A stretch of DNA of 64,000 nt. It comes from Tetragonia tetragonoides (taxonomy: Eukaryota > Streptophyta > Magnoliopsida > Caryophyllales > Aizoaceae). Positions 10,227 through 23,400 of the stretch are shown here, piece after piece. Position numbers and translations under genes: made by a program. Each line of letters begins with the position of its first letter. Position 1 is the first letter of the stretch. Location: positions 4,887,001 to 4,951,000 of the forward strand of contig CM076151.1 of the NCBI GenBank assembly GCA_038025085.1, in the 5' to 3' direction. The notes beneath the pieces are model-generated. The model had not been told where the DNA came from. It saw only the letters and a program-made list of their open reading frames with translations, and made no database searches.

Positions 10227-13200
10227 TTACCAGTTACCTGAAGTCATAACAACCAATTGAGGTTTCTTAGTATAAATGCCATTAAGCAACATAGTTCAAA
10301 ATGCTGCAAGCATATTAACAGGTATGTGTCAGTGGTATATGTAACTCCTACCCTAAAAATTAATAATAATGATTATAAAAAAAGGTATATGTAAGCTCAT
10401 CAAAGCAGCATGTAAAAAAACCGCCATGACTAATTTATTTGGAGGTTATCAGAAATTATCATTTCAGTCGTATGACCAAAATAATCACAAAAGGTGAACT
10501 AAATGTCAATTTTTTCTAGTTCCAGAAAATATTGGAGTCTATTATTAGACAAGAACTACTTCTCTGCTTATCTTGTTAAACCCTGTTTTTCTCTATTACA
10601 TGAGAATAAATAAGTTGCAAGTTTTATTTTATTTTTTTCAAGTATTGATTTCTATTAGACAATATAAGGAGTCCCTCCAAAACAAAAGAAAAAGAAGACA
10701 GCAAATGATTCAATTCAACTAAGTAATATAAATGGTTAAGAAAACACTTGACAAGTGTAAAACCAAAAAATAAAACTTACCAAGCTCCCCATCTTCAAGT
10801 TCCTCATTGTCGCCCCTTTTATGAGAGCCATTACGATGCTCTCTCTTATGTTTCTTATGCTTACTTTCGTTGTCAGAGTCAGGCATGTCATCATACTGTT
10901 CCATCTTAAACAAACAATAAAGAAAAATAACAGCGGCAGTCAAAAGATAAATATCTCACGTTTCAAATGGTGCCCACTACTGAATGAGATATGAAAACTG
11001 GACGTCAAGATAGATAGAAAAGAAAATGCATACCTGTCTCGACTTTTTACGTTCACTGCTATGTCTATGTGAACTTTTAGAATGATCTTTTCCATTTTTA
11101 TCCAAGCTTACATCATTCTCTTCATCTAGATGACGCTTACGGTGCTTTTTATCCTTGTCTCTTCCTGATTTTCTGTTTTCATTTGATACAGAAAGGTCAT
11201 TGAAATCAGGTTCACCATCTTCATCATCCTTTTCGGCCCGTTCCTTTCCTCTCTCTCTATCATGCCTCCTATCTCTTTCCCGTCTGTCCTTAGACCTTTT
11301 ATCTCTTTCCTTCTCTTTCTTTGCCTGATGAATTAGCAAGACATCAGACAATAAAATAGCAAAGCAGCATTAGAAGATTCCATGACTAGGATTATCTTCA
11401 GCTTCCGCCCTCAGCCCCCGCTCCCCCAACAAATTAGACAAAAGAAAAAGCGTGGCTGGGAAGGGAGAGGTTTGCTATATTTGGTACCAAACCCTTACAT
11501 GTGAGCCACAAGAAACACATTCATGGTTGCCCCTAAGGCTACTGTGTTGCCAAATCCTAACTCTCATATATGATGATGCACAAGTATCCTGTTAGGTGTT
11601 GGCCTATGGTCCCTTGTTCCCCCTCGTCTCAAGCTTACACAAACAAATTAAGAGGTGTCTAACAAGCTTTATTCAGCCATTTAAAGTGAGAATAAAGAGG
11701 AGCAAACTCGTCCAGCAGAAGAGGAGCACAGTTTCAAATCCAAGGATGGTTGTCCATAACTGAATTGAAAATGAGAAGTTGGAAAACTGTTAAATGAGAA
11801 GAAATACCTTTTCTTCTTTTCTCTTTCGCTCTTTCTCCTTCTCCTTTTCGTTTAATTGCGCAAGATACTCCTCAAAGATCTGCTTAGAAAAAGCCTCATC
11901 CCCTATAGACCTACACCATAAACACATAGCTATATAGTCAAGACAAACTATAATTTTGCAAAAAACTTGGGTCGATCAATGGAAACTAAAACCAAGATTA
12001 AAACAAAAAAAGTACAGGCATGAGAAACAAACAATCAGAGTTGCATATTTAACTTTGGCCTCACAAGAATCAAAACACTATAAGGCCCTCAACTTCGGGA
12101 ACTGACATAGATGAATTATAGGTTAGAATTAGAAGTGCATGTCTCAGAGACTATAACCCCCAAAACTTTTAACAGGAGCAAACAAGTAGGCATGTGCTTC
12201 ATTATGCAGCAGGCAGAATCCACAAGGAAGAAAACTAAATCACTGGTATGTTCATCAAAACTGAAAGCAAGATAACCTCAGTAATGAGTCTAATGACCTG
12301 CAAAATTCTGTGCCGGTCCAAAAAACTTCTAGATATACGAAAAATGATACATTCAAATTTCAAACTGGAAGAAATGCGAAATTAGCAACCAGAGTTACAA
12401 AAACATTATAAGAACTTTTTCAATAGCTTCTTGATTACTCATCAAATCAATATTTTTCCTGCAAACAAACACATGACTTAATAAACAACTAAGAAAAGAA
12501 TAGTATGCTGGATACAGTTGAATTTAAATCCAAGATAGATTAATATTGGTCTTTTTTTAGATAAAGAGAAAATATGTATTAATAAGGTAACAGAAAATAC
12601 AGCAAGGAGGACAAGCTGTCCTCCAAGAAGAGTCTAGTTACAGATTAGCCCAGTTACACTGGATCTGAAAAATAGAAGAACTCTTAAACGCCACTGCAGT
12701 CTAGCCCATAACGACGCTAGATATGTCACCCTATCCCACAACGCATCAACAAGGCTACACCATTAAAGTTTCTGGAAGATAGATTAATATTGGTTTGGAA
12801 TGTGTTTATACTATCAGGGTTTAAGATGCACATAAGTGACGTTACTTGCTAATCTGCAATCCAGAACCAGATGAAATCAAAGGTTCTTTAGTTTGTACAA
12901 CAGGTGAAGTGCCTAAAGATGCCAGTCTTAACTCTTAACACGGACCTGAATACAGGATCCATCTGTATAGAGGCCAGAATCGGACATTTTCTGAATTCCA
13001 GGGGATCTAAAGAAGGCAAATACCTTAAATGCAATACAAACAGACCATAAACTTTGCTACAGTATAAACAATTCTGAATCAATCAGTGAGGCTTTATTGA
13101 CCAAACAAAACTATCAATCCTGCAAACAAGGCCCCAACTATGGCAGGATTTAGTGGGATAATATGCTACGTAATCCTTGAAAAGGTACAGTGTCCCTCCA

Positions 13201-16200
13201 TTATACGCTAAATCAGAGAAGCATTAACCACTGTACAACTTGCAGCAAATACGAAGTAGAGGACAGCTAATTGGAATCAACAGTGATACCCTCTTATAAT
13301 CCACTACAATGACCATTGTGGGGAAACACAAGTCTATTAAAATATGATCCAACAAGATGTCAAACTATATTGTTTGACAAGAAAAACATGAATCCATGTA
13401 ATAAGATAAGAAACACACAAATCTTTCATCCATGTGAACTATCACGAGTTAATTTGCATTGAATACCTAAACTCTTCTTGAGCTTCAAAAATTGTGAGAG
13501 AATCCTCCCACTTTGAATCAACAGTGATATCCTGCAATACAGAACAAGTGAGTGATCTGGAACAGGAATCCTTAACCATCAATGAACTAAATAAGTGCCA
13601 TTTCTTCCATTGAAACAGAAGAATTACCACCTTGAGGGAACATAACATATTGAAGAATTCGTCACCAAGACGCTTTCGCCTTTTTGCTTCTTTCTCTTCC
13701 TTTTCTCTGGCTCTTTCAAGCAACTCATCAAACACTACCTGCAAAGCAAAATATGTTAGAAGCTTCCTGGAGCAACAGCTCAGGGCAACAAGAAGCAACT
13801 TAACAATTATCTACACCGCCATTGAGATAATTGAAAACAAGCTACAGAAAGCACCCATAATCTTGACAGCTTAAGTATCCGATGCACAACAACGGCATCC
13901 TATACAATAGTGCCAGCAGCAGGGAGCCATGGTATTTTGACATGTTTCTTTTCTAAACCTTTGTCCTCTATGGATACACTTCCCTCCCTAGGTCGTTTGA
14001 CATGTATTATGAACACTGAAGATAGTTATAGCCAAATCAGGAGAAGTTCCAAACAGAAGCCAAATCGCATATGTAAGAGCTGAATAAGAATGCAACAAAT
14101 ATAATTTGTCAGATGTAACGTGCTACAATGTGGACACCAACCTTTAAGTTGTTTTCTGATACTTCTGGGGAGCTGATCTCGTTTGCAATTGCAGCCTTAA
14201 AGTCTTCAATAGTCCAAGTTGAAGACAAGGAAACCTAAAGCAAAATGCAACTTTTAGTTGAAAGAACAATACGGAGGGCAGCATTTTAACCGTTGATAGA
14301 TCTATACCTTTTCAGACTTGACTGCATCCTTGATCCGTGTCCGATCTTCTTGATACTGCAGAATACAAAATTTGTCATCAGTAAATAAAGTATCATCATC
14401 CAGCAACTTTATGTTATCCAGGCCACATAAACTTGGTTCAATGTCAGATTAGTGTAGATAACAGAATTTCGAAAAATCAGTATGTCACTTTTACCTAGTA
14501 TGGATAAATAAATCATATTCAGTTATTCACCACATCAAACATGTATCAACAAGTGTCATGACTCATAAATGAATGGTATAGCGTTAAACTTCATGAAAAT
14601 CATACCAAAATTTAACATATTCTTCAAAGAATTTCCATGATCCAGTAAGCTTTTCAGAACATGTGTAAAATACAGTACGCCCAGCTATGCGACAGAAATA
14701 ACATGTGCTTACTTGTTTCTTTAGTTCTTCAGCTACATCCTCAAACAACTCTTTCGGAGTTGAACCCGAGCTATTGGATGAGACAGCCAGATATGCCGGT
14801 AAATCTTTAACCTATGAATGCAACAGGAACATTAGATAATACATACATATCAAACTATCGGGACCAGGGAAACTTCCCATGGCGTGAAAGGATTCTTCAT
14901 GCTGCACTAACTGCCTTCCCAGTTTCCTACCCCATCCAGAAAAGAGGGAGGTACTCGGAATGAGGAAAGAGAAGTATTGAACCTTTTTCTCGATAAAAGA
15001 CAGAAGTTACACGATATTGAACACTAATGAATAAGTGGAGGAGGCCTGGCTGGTCTCTGTCCCCGGATGTGTGTGTGCTTTGTAATGAGGCTTGCAAGAC
15101 TTGTTTGCACTTATTCTTGCATTGCCCTTTTATACAGTCTCTTTGGAGATGGCTGTTCAGTATCGGGGGGAATGCTTCATTTGCCCCCCCACGATCACTC
15201 AGCTCATCCAGGCTCGGCCACTTGGCCTAGGTAGGGGCAAGGAGAATAGGATGCAGTGGCTGTGTGTGTTCTATGCTATCTTTTGGTATGTTTGGTTGGA
15301 GCGGGGCCTCAAAGCCTTTGGCTTCTCTTTGGGCCAAGGCTTCGGAGGCCTTTAGAGGGGTGCCCCTCACTGACGTGCACGTCACTGGGCGTTTTGTACT
15401 TTAGTTTGTCTTCTTTTGAGGACTACTTGTAATTGCTTGCCCAATTGAGTGTCGACGAAAATTTCTTTAATTAACAAATATCTGGCACAAATTTGAAATA
15501 TGCAACAAACCTTTGAATGATAATCACGCCATTGAGTCTTGCTAGTGAGAGTGCCATCAACAACATGTTCTTCCATCAACTTCCGGAACTCATCACGGTT
15601 TCTCCTTTCGGATTTCCTTAATTCTTCCTATAAGGATCACAATCATCAAAACAGAGGGGGAAGAAAAAAGAGTTGAATAGAAGTAGCAAGTTTCAAGTTA
15701 ACCTAGTACACTAATATTAATGTTGATTTTTTTTTTTTTGGGGGGGGGGGGGGGGGGAGGGGATGCAGGGTTGTATGAGGCTATGAGCTTATTCAGAGAA
15801 GGCAGCACTTTAATTTCCCTAAAAAGAATTGTTCTTAGTCAGATAAGATCAGATCAGAACTTATATCATTCTGAGGGAACCTTAAAAAAATTATGCACTT
15901 CTTCACACAATCAACTGCTATTGTTAGTTGAATTAAGTATCCTTCGCATCAGATATCAAGGTCAGAAAACACACTGAAACTAAGGCTTTTACAGCTTTCA
16001 TATAAAATTATCGAGCTTTTACTCCACTGTACAAAGACATAAAAAGGCCAAATAAAGATGGGATGAAACAATATTGAAAGTACCTTCTGTATTCTCCTCC
16101 GCTCTTCCTCTTCCTTCTCCAAATCACCAACATATTCCTGCAAGAACCTATCAAATATTAGCTCCAATTTTGCAAGATGGAGATGTCAAGTATCATAGAT

Positions 16201-19200
16201 CATTTGGGCAAATACCTGGAAAATTTTCAGTCGATCTATTGTGTCAAGGCGTGAACATCTTTCATCAGGCTCCAAGCGATCTTTAACTTTCCGCCACTGA
16301 CTATTTGCCTTAAGCACACAAAAAATAGTACTCAAAGATGTCAAGAAGGAGACAAACCAATCTCAAAATATACAAAAGCTAGGCAGCATGCTTAAAGAGT
16401 AAAGGTTAAAACTTGAGTAGAATTGGATCCCCACTCGTTGGATACCTTGATAAAGTCACAAGATTCCAAAAATGTCCTGTACTCTGTTATGTTAAGCTGA
16501 CGTTCTTCTTCTGCTTTTGTTCGTTCCTAGAAATACAAAATTAGGCGCGTTTGCATGTCAGTAGACTATCTGCTTTATCTGACTAGGATATGTAAAAAAG
16601 ACATCCAATTCAAGAGACAAAAGCCTAAGGGTTCACCAAATGAAAAAACTTAAAAACCCAGCATTGATAAGAATGTGTTCATCAAAACGTTGGCGCCCCA
16701 TAAAGCCAGAACAAAACTCACCTTCTTGTCAAGTTCGGCCAAGTATTCTTCAAACCAATCCTGACGATCTCTTGCTCGCTCAATGGCTTTGAAACGCTCA
16801 TCATCACCAAACATATTTAATGCTTTCCTGTTCCCAAAGAAGAAGAAGAATAAGTAATATGATATGACTTTAGGCAAACACTAAAAGTACTTTAAAACAT
16901 AGTAGCACAGACACATTACCCCCATCTTGTTGTTGAAGTCAGCTCGCTACATTCCTGCAAGAAAGAGTAATTAATAAACAAGACAAAATATGCTTGATCT
17001 GCTAACCGAAAGGAAATTCCAGCAACTCACTTCCAACATCTTCCTGAAGTCCTCCCTTGCTTTTTTGTGTTTTGCACGCCTTTCCTCAGCCTCCTGCTTT
17101 CTTCTTTGAATCAAGTACTGAATAAAATATACAAGTGAACACGGAGCATGTCAGCACACAATTATGAGTTTTGGGCTTGTTCAATATTCAAAGAGTAAAA
17201 TACAAAATTGATTACAAATCTAGAATATCAGAATACCTCATTGAAAGCTTGCTTCCGTTCTCCAAGTGATCTAAGAGCGGCATATCTTTTGTCATTGATG
17301 ATTAACCTCATAGCCTGAAAACCAAGCAGCAAACTCACTCATATATATAGATATATGAATGCAAGTGTTTCCAGCACATAATCTTCAGACCAAGAAACTA
17401 CAATCTAGCAATAAAGTTATTAACTTTGTTACCTGCTCCCAGGTCCAGTCAGACTCAACATTTGCAGAATCAAGAAGTGTTTTAAATGCTTCTTTTGCTT
17501 CCTGCAAAGGAAACTCACTTAGAATAAAATACCCCGGCCAATAATAGACGAGTGTTTTGGAAAAATAAAAAGCTCGTAGGTCAGACCTGTTTGCTAGCAT
17601 ATATTAGAGTTTCATGCTCAATCGGTTTTTCTTCTGAGGTAGTAACATTTGTATTCCCAGACATGTCTGCGCTATTGTTGACTTCCTACAGCACATAAAC
17701 AATCATTCTTACTGCTATAGCGCATAGAACCCACAGGCCACAGCTACACACAGGACATAATCTCATTAAGTAAGATCACCTCTGTATCCTGTGCTGTAAC
17801 AATTTTTTGAGAATCCGCAGCTTTATCGGCTGAATGCGCATCAGATTCATTCCTACAAGAAACAAAATATCACTCCATCAGAATCTGAAAGATGCATGCC
17901 TGCAGTCACAACAAATATCTATATTAAAGGTAGTGTACTTTGGCAAAGCTGCAGCGTCGGAAGAAGCAGCATGCAAGTCAGTATTTCCAGAGACAGCTGT
18001 AGCAGCAACCATGCAGAGGGTTTCTGCAGGTGACTGAACTTTTACTGCTTCTTTCTGTTCCCCAGGAGGCAAGGATGCCAACCCAGAAGATGGAGAACTA
18101 GGTGAAGTGGCAGCAACAGCCACAGGTGTTACTGCAACTGGACTTGAAATCACCACAGGATTTATATTGGCATTAGATGGTGTTTTAATATCTGATAGCG
18201 AAACAGAAGCTGGAGCATCAGATTTTCCAGAAACCGCTGTTAAGCAAGATGCTTTTTCTGCTTGCTGCCGAGCTAGCTGCAAGAAACAGAATTGAGAGAA
18301 TGATATTTCTCAAAAGATGTTCGGAAAAGAAACTACACAAAGAATAGAGTGATCTGTTTGGGGTAGGGGTTGGGGGAAGGGCCAAAAAAAAAAGCCAGGA
18401 AAGAACCTTAAGCTCTTCAGGAATTATCCACTTTGACTGTTTCGTAACTTTGTTATAGAAATACCTGCAAGTATTTGCGACGATCAATTTAAAAGCATTC
18501 ATTTCACTGATAAATCCATCTGTCCAGTAGTCTAATAGCATAGCACACAAAGAAAAAATCACAGAAAAATAAGTACTATACTTTCTTCCATCAGGGCTTG
18601 TATACTCCTTCCAATTGGTAGTTGCATCAGCTCTCTGTCATGGTACCAAAACAATTAAATTTTCAACAGACTAGTGACCAAAAAGATTGAAAAAAAGTTA
18701 AAAGTAAGACTCTTGTAGCAGTGAAATAATTGAAGCGTATAGAGATAAATGGGATAGACACCGAGGAAGAATAGGTATGACATTGTTATCGTGGTCCAAT
18801 AAAGCATCACCAAAATTAAAGCAACAATAAATCATTAACAGGACACCAAATAGTGTCACATATATACAAAAGGTAAGCCATGGACACAAAAACCATCCAA
18901 TGGGTCTCTTATGAGGCCGCCTCAACATGAGGCCATCTTTATAGCCAAGCATGACATCAGGAATAAAATATGTAAGAAAGGTGCATGAATGGAACAGAAA
19001 GTACTCCAGCATCAAAATAATATTCATAGAACTGATACATTAAACAAAACCACTTCATCCGACCAACCTCAAGAGGAGTCATCAGCTCTAAAGGTTTCTC
19101 CCAGGTAGACTGCCTTGTCTTCTTATTGTAGTAAAATCTGAATCAGTGAACAAAATCAGTGTCACTCTATCCTTGTGTCGAGCGAAAGAAAGAGAATAAA

Positions 19201-22200
19201 TTATCATGATCATAACACAAAAGAACAGCATATCAAACTTGGAACAGGTTGACTGTACAATGAAGAACTGATATTACTATTTACTAGAAATAATGAACTT
19301 CAATATACTAGCACACAATGTTTTTTTGCATCTTCCTTGGTCTTTCATTTCTTAAGTCGTGGTGGTTTAATAGGAAAACCTATTTGATTTATCATTAATA
19401 CATGCATGGCCCATAATATGAGCTAATAAAAACCCACAAATCGCAACTTTATGTTTAGCAGCATATGTTGAGTTTGGAACCCATCCTTTTTTCTCTGGCA
19501 GATGTACAGAAAGAGTTATTTGTTAGTTGTATTACCTGATCCTAGTATGGTTTAAAGCAAATATAAATTTTAGATAACATGGGTATTCAAACTTTGCTTG
19601 ACTAAACCCATAGGCTTTGAGTTAACGACCAGGAAAGCCTCCAGTGGCCCTGAGGGGACTGAACTTGGGACCTCTGGAATAAATTTCAAAAATCTTACCA
19701 ACGGAGCTACGCCCTTAGGGTAAAGTAGACTAAGACAAATATAATCAACCACAACAATTTCCAACAGAAAATTTTCAGACTACCCACTCAAAACCGCTTA
19801 ACTATTGACAATGTAATTTGCAAGTAAAAGAAGATTTCTAAGAGATAGGAATGTCGCAAGAATTACCAACAGAGAATAAGCTATTCTATAACACAAGCCA
19901 AAAAGTAACTCACAAGAAAGAACTAGAAAGTCGTGCTTTCTCTTCAACTATCAGCACATCATAAGAGACATTAACTATAGCAAAATGTGAGTTCTCCAAA
20001 GGCTTATAAAGCCAAATTAGCTCCAGTCCTAAGAGCCAACAAATCCTCATCCTAGACTATTTGCATCTAGTAAGCTAGTGGCACGAGGATGACACTCAAC
20101 TATTTCTGTACACAAACAAAAAATCAAGTTCAGACCCACTACCAAATCCCAACTAAAGCATGACACTCAAATGCTCCTGTTTCCCACATTGCTAATGTCA
20201 GTTAGCTTAGCTAGTAAAGTCTCTGGAAGCTGGACCTGAGACTATCGAACTTTTTGCATTGGCCCTGTGTGCCTCCTTTGCGCCACAAAAGAACAAAACA
20301 ATTTGAAAAACAATACTATATTCTAGTTCAAACCATATACCTTCTGCCATTATTAATGTGTTCTAGCCATTCAGAGGAAACATGTACAGGCTTAGGCTGT
20401 GAATCAACTGCCTGAAATGCAAGGTACACAAAACAGAAACAAATTTGTTAGATCTATATACTGACATTTAATTCCAGTTGTGTTAAACGGCATATAAAGC
20501 AAAACATCCCACCGAAATTGAGGAAATCGATGCTGAAGGCTGTTCATCCAAGTGCACAGGTGTGACTGAAGCAGCACCTTGGTGTGGAGACGCCAGCACA
20601 GGAGGCCCAGAAACAGGATTGCTCTGAAGATTCATTTGAGAAACTGACTGATATTGAGATGTGGGATATGAATTTTGCTGCACTTTCCAAAGGATCAGTA
20701 AGATAAGAATATTCATGTTTCATGCACGGGAGTCCCCGAGGTGCTAAAAATAATGACAAGCGAGTGTGCTTAAGAGTCTTACAGCATAAGATGGAGGGAA
20801 AGACATTCCTTGTCCCCCTGAGGCAGGGACAAAACTATTTGAACCCTGCAAATTTTGCACAGGCTGTGGCAATCCCAATGAAATAGGCCTATTAATATTC
20901 GATGATGACATGGACTGTGACATTGGAGGAAGGTGACTTGGCGGGATAGGTCTTGCAGGTGCTTGTTGCATTGTTTGAGCAAACTGCAATTGCTGGGTCT
21001 GTGGTGGAGGCATTCCTACATTCATTGGAGGAATACCTGCACCAAGAGGCTGATACTGTTGAGATACTGGGGGAGCGAATTGCTGAGATGGATGCACGGG
21101 GGCCACGGGCCGGAACTGTAGCAAGAAGTATTGTTTATAAGTTTTGTGTATTTGTAGCAAAAGAACAGGCCAAACTACTTTGATGGAAACTACAATCTTA
21201 CCTGAGTAGGCATGGGCGGTGGAAGATTTTGCGGGGGACCAACGGAACCAACCATAGGTGGACGAACAGGCTTCCAAATGATGAAAATGCAATCAGATAT
21301 GGAAATCTTAGAATAATCAAGCCATGTTTACATAAATGAAGGGCTAGGCATCATCAAAGAGCTAGGCATTGCAGCAAATAGAATGTCTATGCCAGGAATT
21401 ACTTTGATGGGTAGTGTGAAGAAGACCAGTAGGATACAAGATAAATTTCAGAGGAACTCATTAACATATCGATTACTCAATCTCAGCAAATAATAACTAA
21501 AAAAATTATTAAAGAGTAGGATGGATGGAACTAGGAAATACAAAAGAGTTTGAGATGCTTCAAAATGATGATTCACAGGCCCCGGCTCAAGCATTGAAAA
21601 CCAATCACAAACACTAATGCGTAATTTGTATACTATCTACACCACACAATTACATTTGGAAGAGGGGCAGAAACAACAGCAGGTTTTACAGAAACAGCTT
21701 TTTTTCCCTTGGTGAGTACATAATCCATGTGCAGTCACCTCAGAATAATTTGCTTCCCATCGTGACTCCCCAATATGTCCTCAACACAACTCCATGGTCC
21801 TTCTCAAGTTTGCTTTGTCCACATACTCAAATACACTGTAAGAGCCTAACCAACCAGTTACTTCTCTCATGTAAATATATGCTCCTCAGTCCTCACATTT
21901 GAAATTTTGATTACATCACATCCCAACCCCCAACCAAATAAAAACATGTATACATGTGAGAGTAAGGTTCTCCTCTCCACTTGTGAGAGTTAAGTTTCTA
22001 GTTTACTAGAACGGTCTATTTTGCTTGTCGGTTATGCTACTTTATTACAGTAAGATTCAACGACAGTACCTCTCAAGGAATTTGATCTGACATTATTTCT
22101 TTGGGCCATTTACTACTTGCAATTTGCAGTATTGTTTGGAGCAGATCGTTGTTGACCTTTGTATGCTTCTACTATGATGGTCATCTGGTCAAGTATGATA

Positions 22201-22586
22201 TATTGGATCAATTTCATACAATTTAAAATTATACCGTATATCTCTGTCAAGAAAGGTGTATGGTCATCAAATATGTTTCAAAAACATACAACTGTGAGTT
22301 TGGATTTGTACTTCAACAAGGTAATGATCAACTTCATAGTGAGAGGTGTTTGTTTTGAAACTTTCACTTTAAATTTGTTCATTGATGATCTTCGTTGCAG
22401 ATGTCGCAGGACCATCCATTTATAAAAGAATATTTTTACTAAGAAAGCAAAAAAGGAAAAACAAGAACAAGAAAAAAGCATAGTAGCTTCACTAAGGGCC
22501 TGTAATAAAACTAAACAATTATAACTAACATAAGATAGAAAGCCTACCGGACCCGGTCCACCAGAAAATTGAGGGTTGTTCGCCAT
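10227..22586 (-). CDS. PRP40A: Pre-mRNA-processing protein 40 (PRP40) homologue, WW and FF domains
   Basis: Twenty-nine exons with GT-AG introns give one frame of 1009 residues, from ATG at 22586 ([13 protein letters not shown]) to TAA at 10227. The largest exons are 20783-21115, 17939-18276 and 11034-11324; the last coding exon is only 11 bases (10227-10237). A Pro/Gln-rich N-terminus covers residues 1-202. Two WW domains follow, with Trp217/Trp238 and Trp257/Trp279. A Ser/Ala/Pro/Val linker leads to an array of FF domains from about residue 457 to 840. The tail from about 835 is Lys/Arg/Glu/Asp-rich and ends [13 protein letters not shown]40 is a U1 snRNP-associated factor; its WW domains bind proline-rich partners and, in plants, the RNA polymerase II CTD. 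The introns carry LINE tails and a SINE, listed separately. Family identity and frame are firm; the 11-base terminal exon is less certain. Confidence 0.95.
12551..12775 (-). mobile_element. 5'-truncated LINE tail with 19-bp target-site duplication
   Basis: An insertion of 225 bases lies in a PRP40-like intron. Its left end is poly-T, i.e. the poly-A tail of an element on the minus strand. Flanking it is a perfect direct repeat AAGATAGATTAATATTGGT at 12532-12550 and 12776-12794. The interior resembles the 3' region of the LINE at 22.7-23.4 kb (shared blocks such as CAGTTACRCTGGAT and CACCCTATCCCA). Length, tail and duplication are what target-primed reverse transcription leaves. Confidence 0.85.
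15000..15478 (+). mobile_element. LINE 3' fragment with zf-RVT domain
   Basis: The plus strand reads [20 protein letters not shown] and then [17 protein letters not shown], the Cys/His zinc-binding motif at the C-terminus of plant LINE reverse transcriptases (zf-RVT). A stop and 3' sequence follow, ending about 30 bases before the donor of PRP40-like exon 15511-15627. It is antisense to the host gene. The reverse transcriptase core is absent. The left edge is approximate. Confidence 0.75.
15736..15762. repeat. Poly-T/poly-G homopolymer tract
   Basis: A T run followed by a G run lies in a PRP40-like intron. Several similar G or C runs occur in the window (3800, 23828, 39487, 39570, 56700). 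Their true lengths are hard to sequence and should be treated as uncertain. Confidence 0.7.
19567..19735 (-). mobile_element. tRNA-derived SINE, copy 1
   Basis: On the minus strand the element begins with GGGCGTAGCTCCGTTGGTAA (A-box region). It then has a B-box-like AAGTTCAGTCCCC and a body ending GTTATCTAAAA. It matches the SINE at 40812-40976 along its length. A 9-base direct repeat CAAATATAA at 19558-19566 and 19736-19744 is a plausible target-site duplication. It lies in the intron between the exons that form the first WW domain. Confidence 0.8.
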
Positions 22587-22735
22587 CTAGACTATCAGCT
22601 CAAACCCAAAATTCACTACAAAACCAATATTCCAACAATTAACATACTTATAGCGCACAAAGAGGCAGATTATATGAAGCGACTAATAAGGGTTATATCA
22701 GAATCAAAAGAAGCTCACAAGAGTAAGCAAGCATG
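22587..22735. other. 5' leader region of the PRP40-like gene
   Basis: Sequence directly upstream of the ATG at 22586 and before the LINE insertion. A leader intron is possible. I see no further coding sequence. Confidence 0.4.
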
Positions 22736-23400
22736 CTTTTTTTTATAAGTAAAAAATATTATTGACGATCAGGCAACGCTACAAACTAAAAGGACATAAA
22801 GTCCTCAAAATGAAGCTAACTACAAGGAACCCCAGTTACGCTGGATATCAGTTATTGACACCCCCTTAAAAGCACCAGCTGCTTTGGCCTAAAGCGAGCC
22901 CAAATACAGCACCCTATCCCAAACCATATCCCTCGTTTAGGCTACCCCTAAAAAGATGCGTGAATTGCGCTCCAACCATAAGCACCAAATGATTGCCATA
23001 ACTGCACACCACCAAATCAACCTATTCTCCTTTCCCCTCCGAATACCGATATGCCTAGTCAACACATGTTGCTCAATAGTAGCAGGTCAAACCCAAATCA
23101 CCTTGCCCTCATAACATCAAGCAGTTTACGCCACAATGACTGAGCCAGATCACACTGTAAGAACAAATGCGCTGAAGATTCGCTACTTCTGAAACACATT
23201 ACAGAAACATCCGGGCTAAGGGTCCAGTCAGGTCTCCTCCGCTGCAGCATGTCATTAGTATTAACCCAAAATGTGGAGAAATTGTAAGACAGAAACGAAG
23301 GGCAAGGGGATGGACAGATAATTATACATGGAGAATAAAACGCCTTCTTCACGATATCCTTTAACGCCACCACCCCACCCAAACAAGGACACAAAAATTA
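22736..23400 (-). mobile_element. 5'-truncated LINE fragment with zf-RVT domain
   Basis: Poly-T at 22738-22745 marks the tail of a minus-strand element. Its coding end at 23098-23394 reads RRRPDWTLSPDVSVMC and then HLFLQCDLAQSLWRKLL, the zf-RVT end of a LINE reverse transcriptase. The family is shared with the fragments at 12.6 and 15.0 kb. It sits just upstream of the PRP40-like start, possibly in a leader intron. No target-site duplication was found. Confidence 0.8.

Noticed and set aside
18698..19027. 109-residue minus-strand frame
   Set aside because: It lies wholly within a PRP40 intron and has no recognisable motif or splice-supported continuation.
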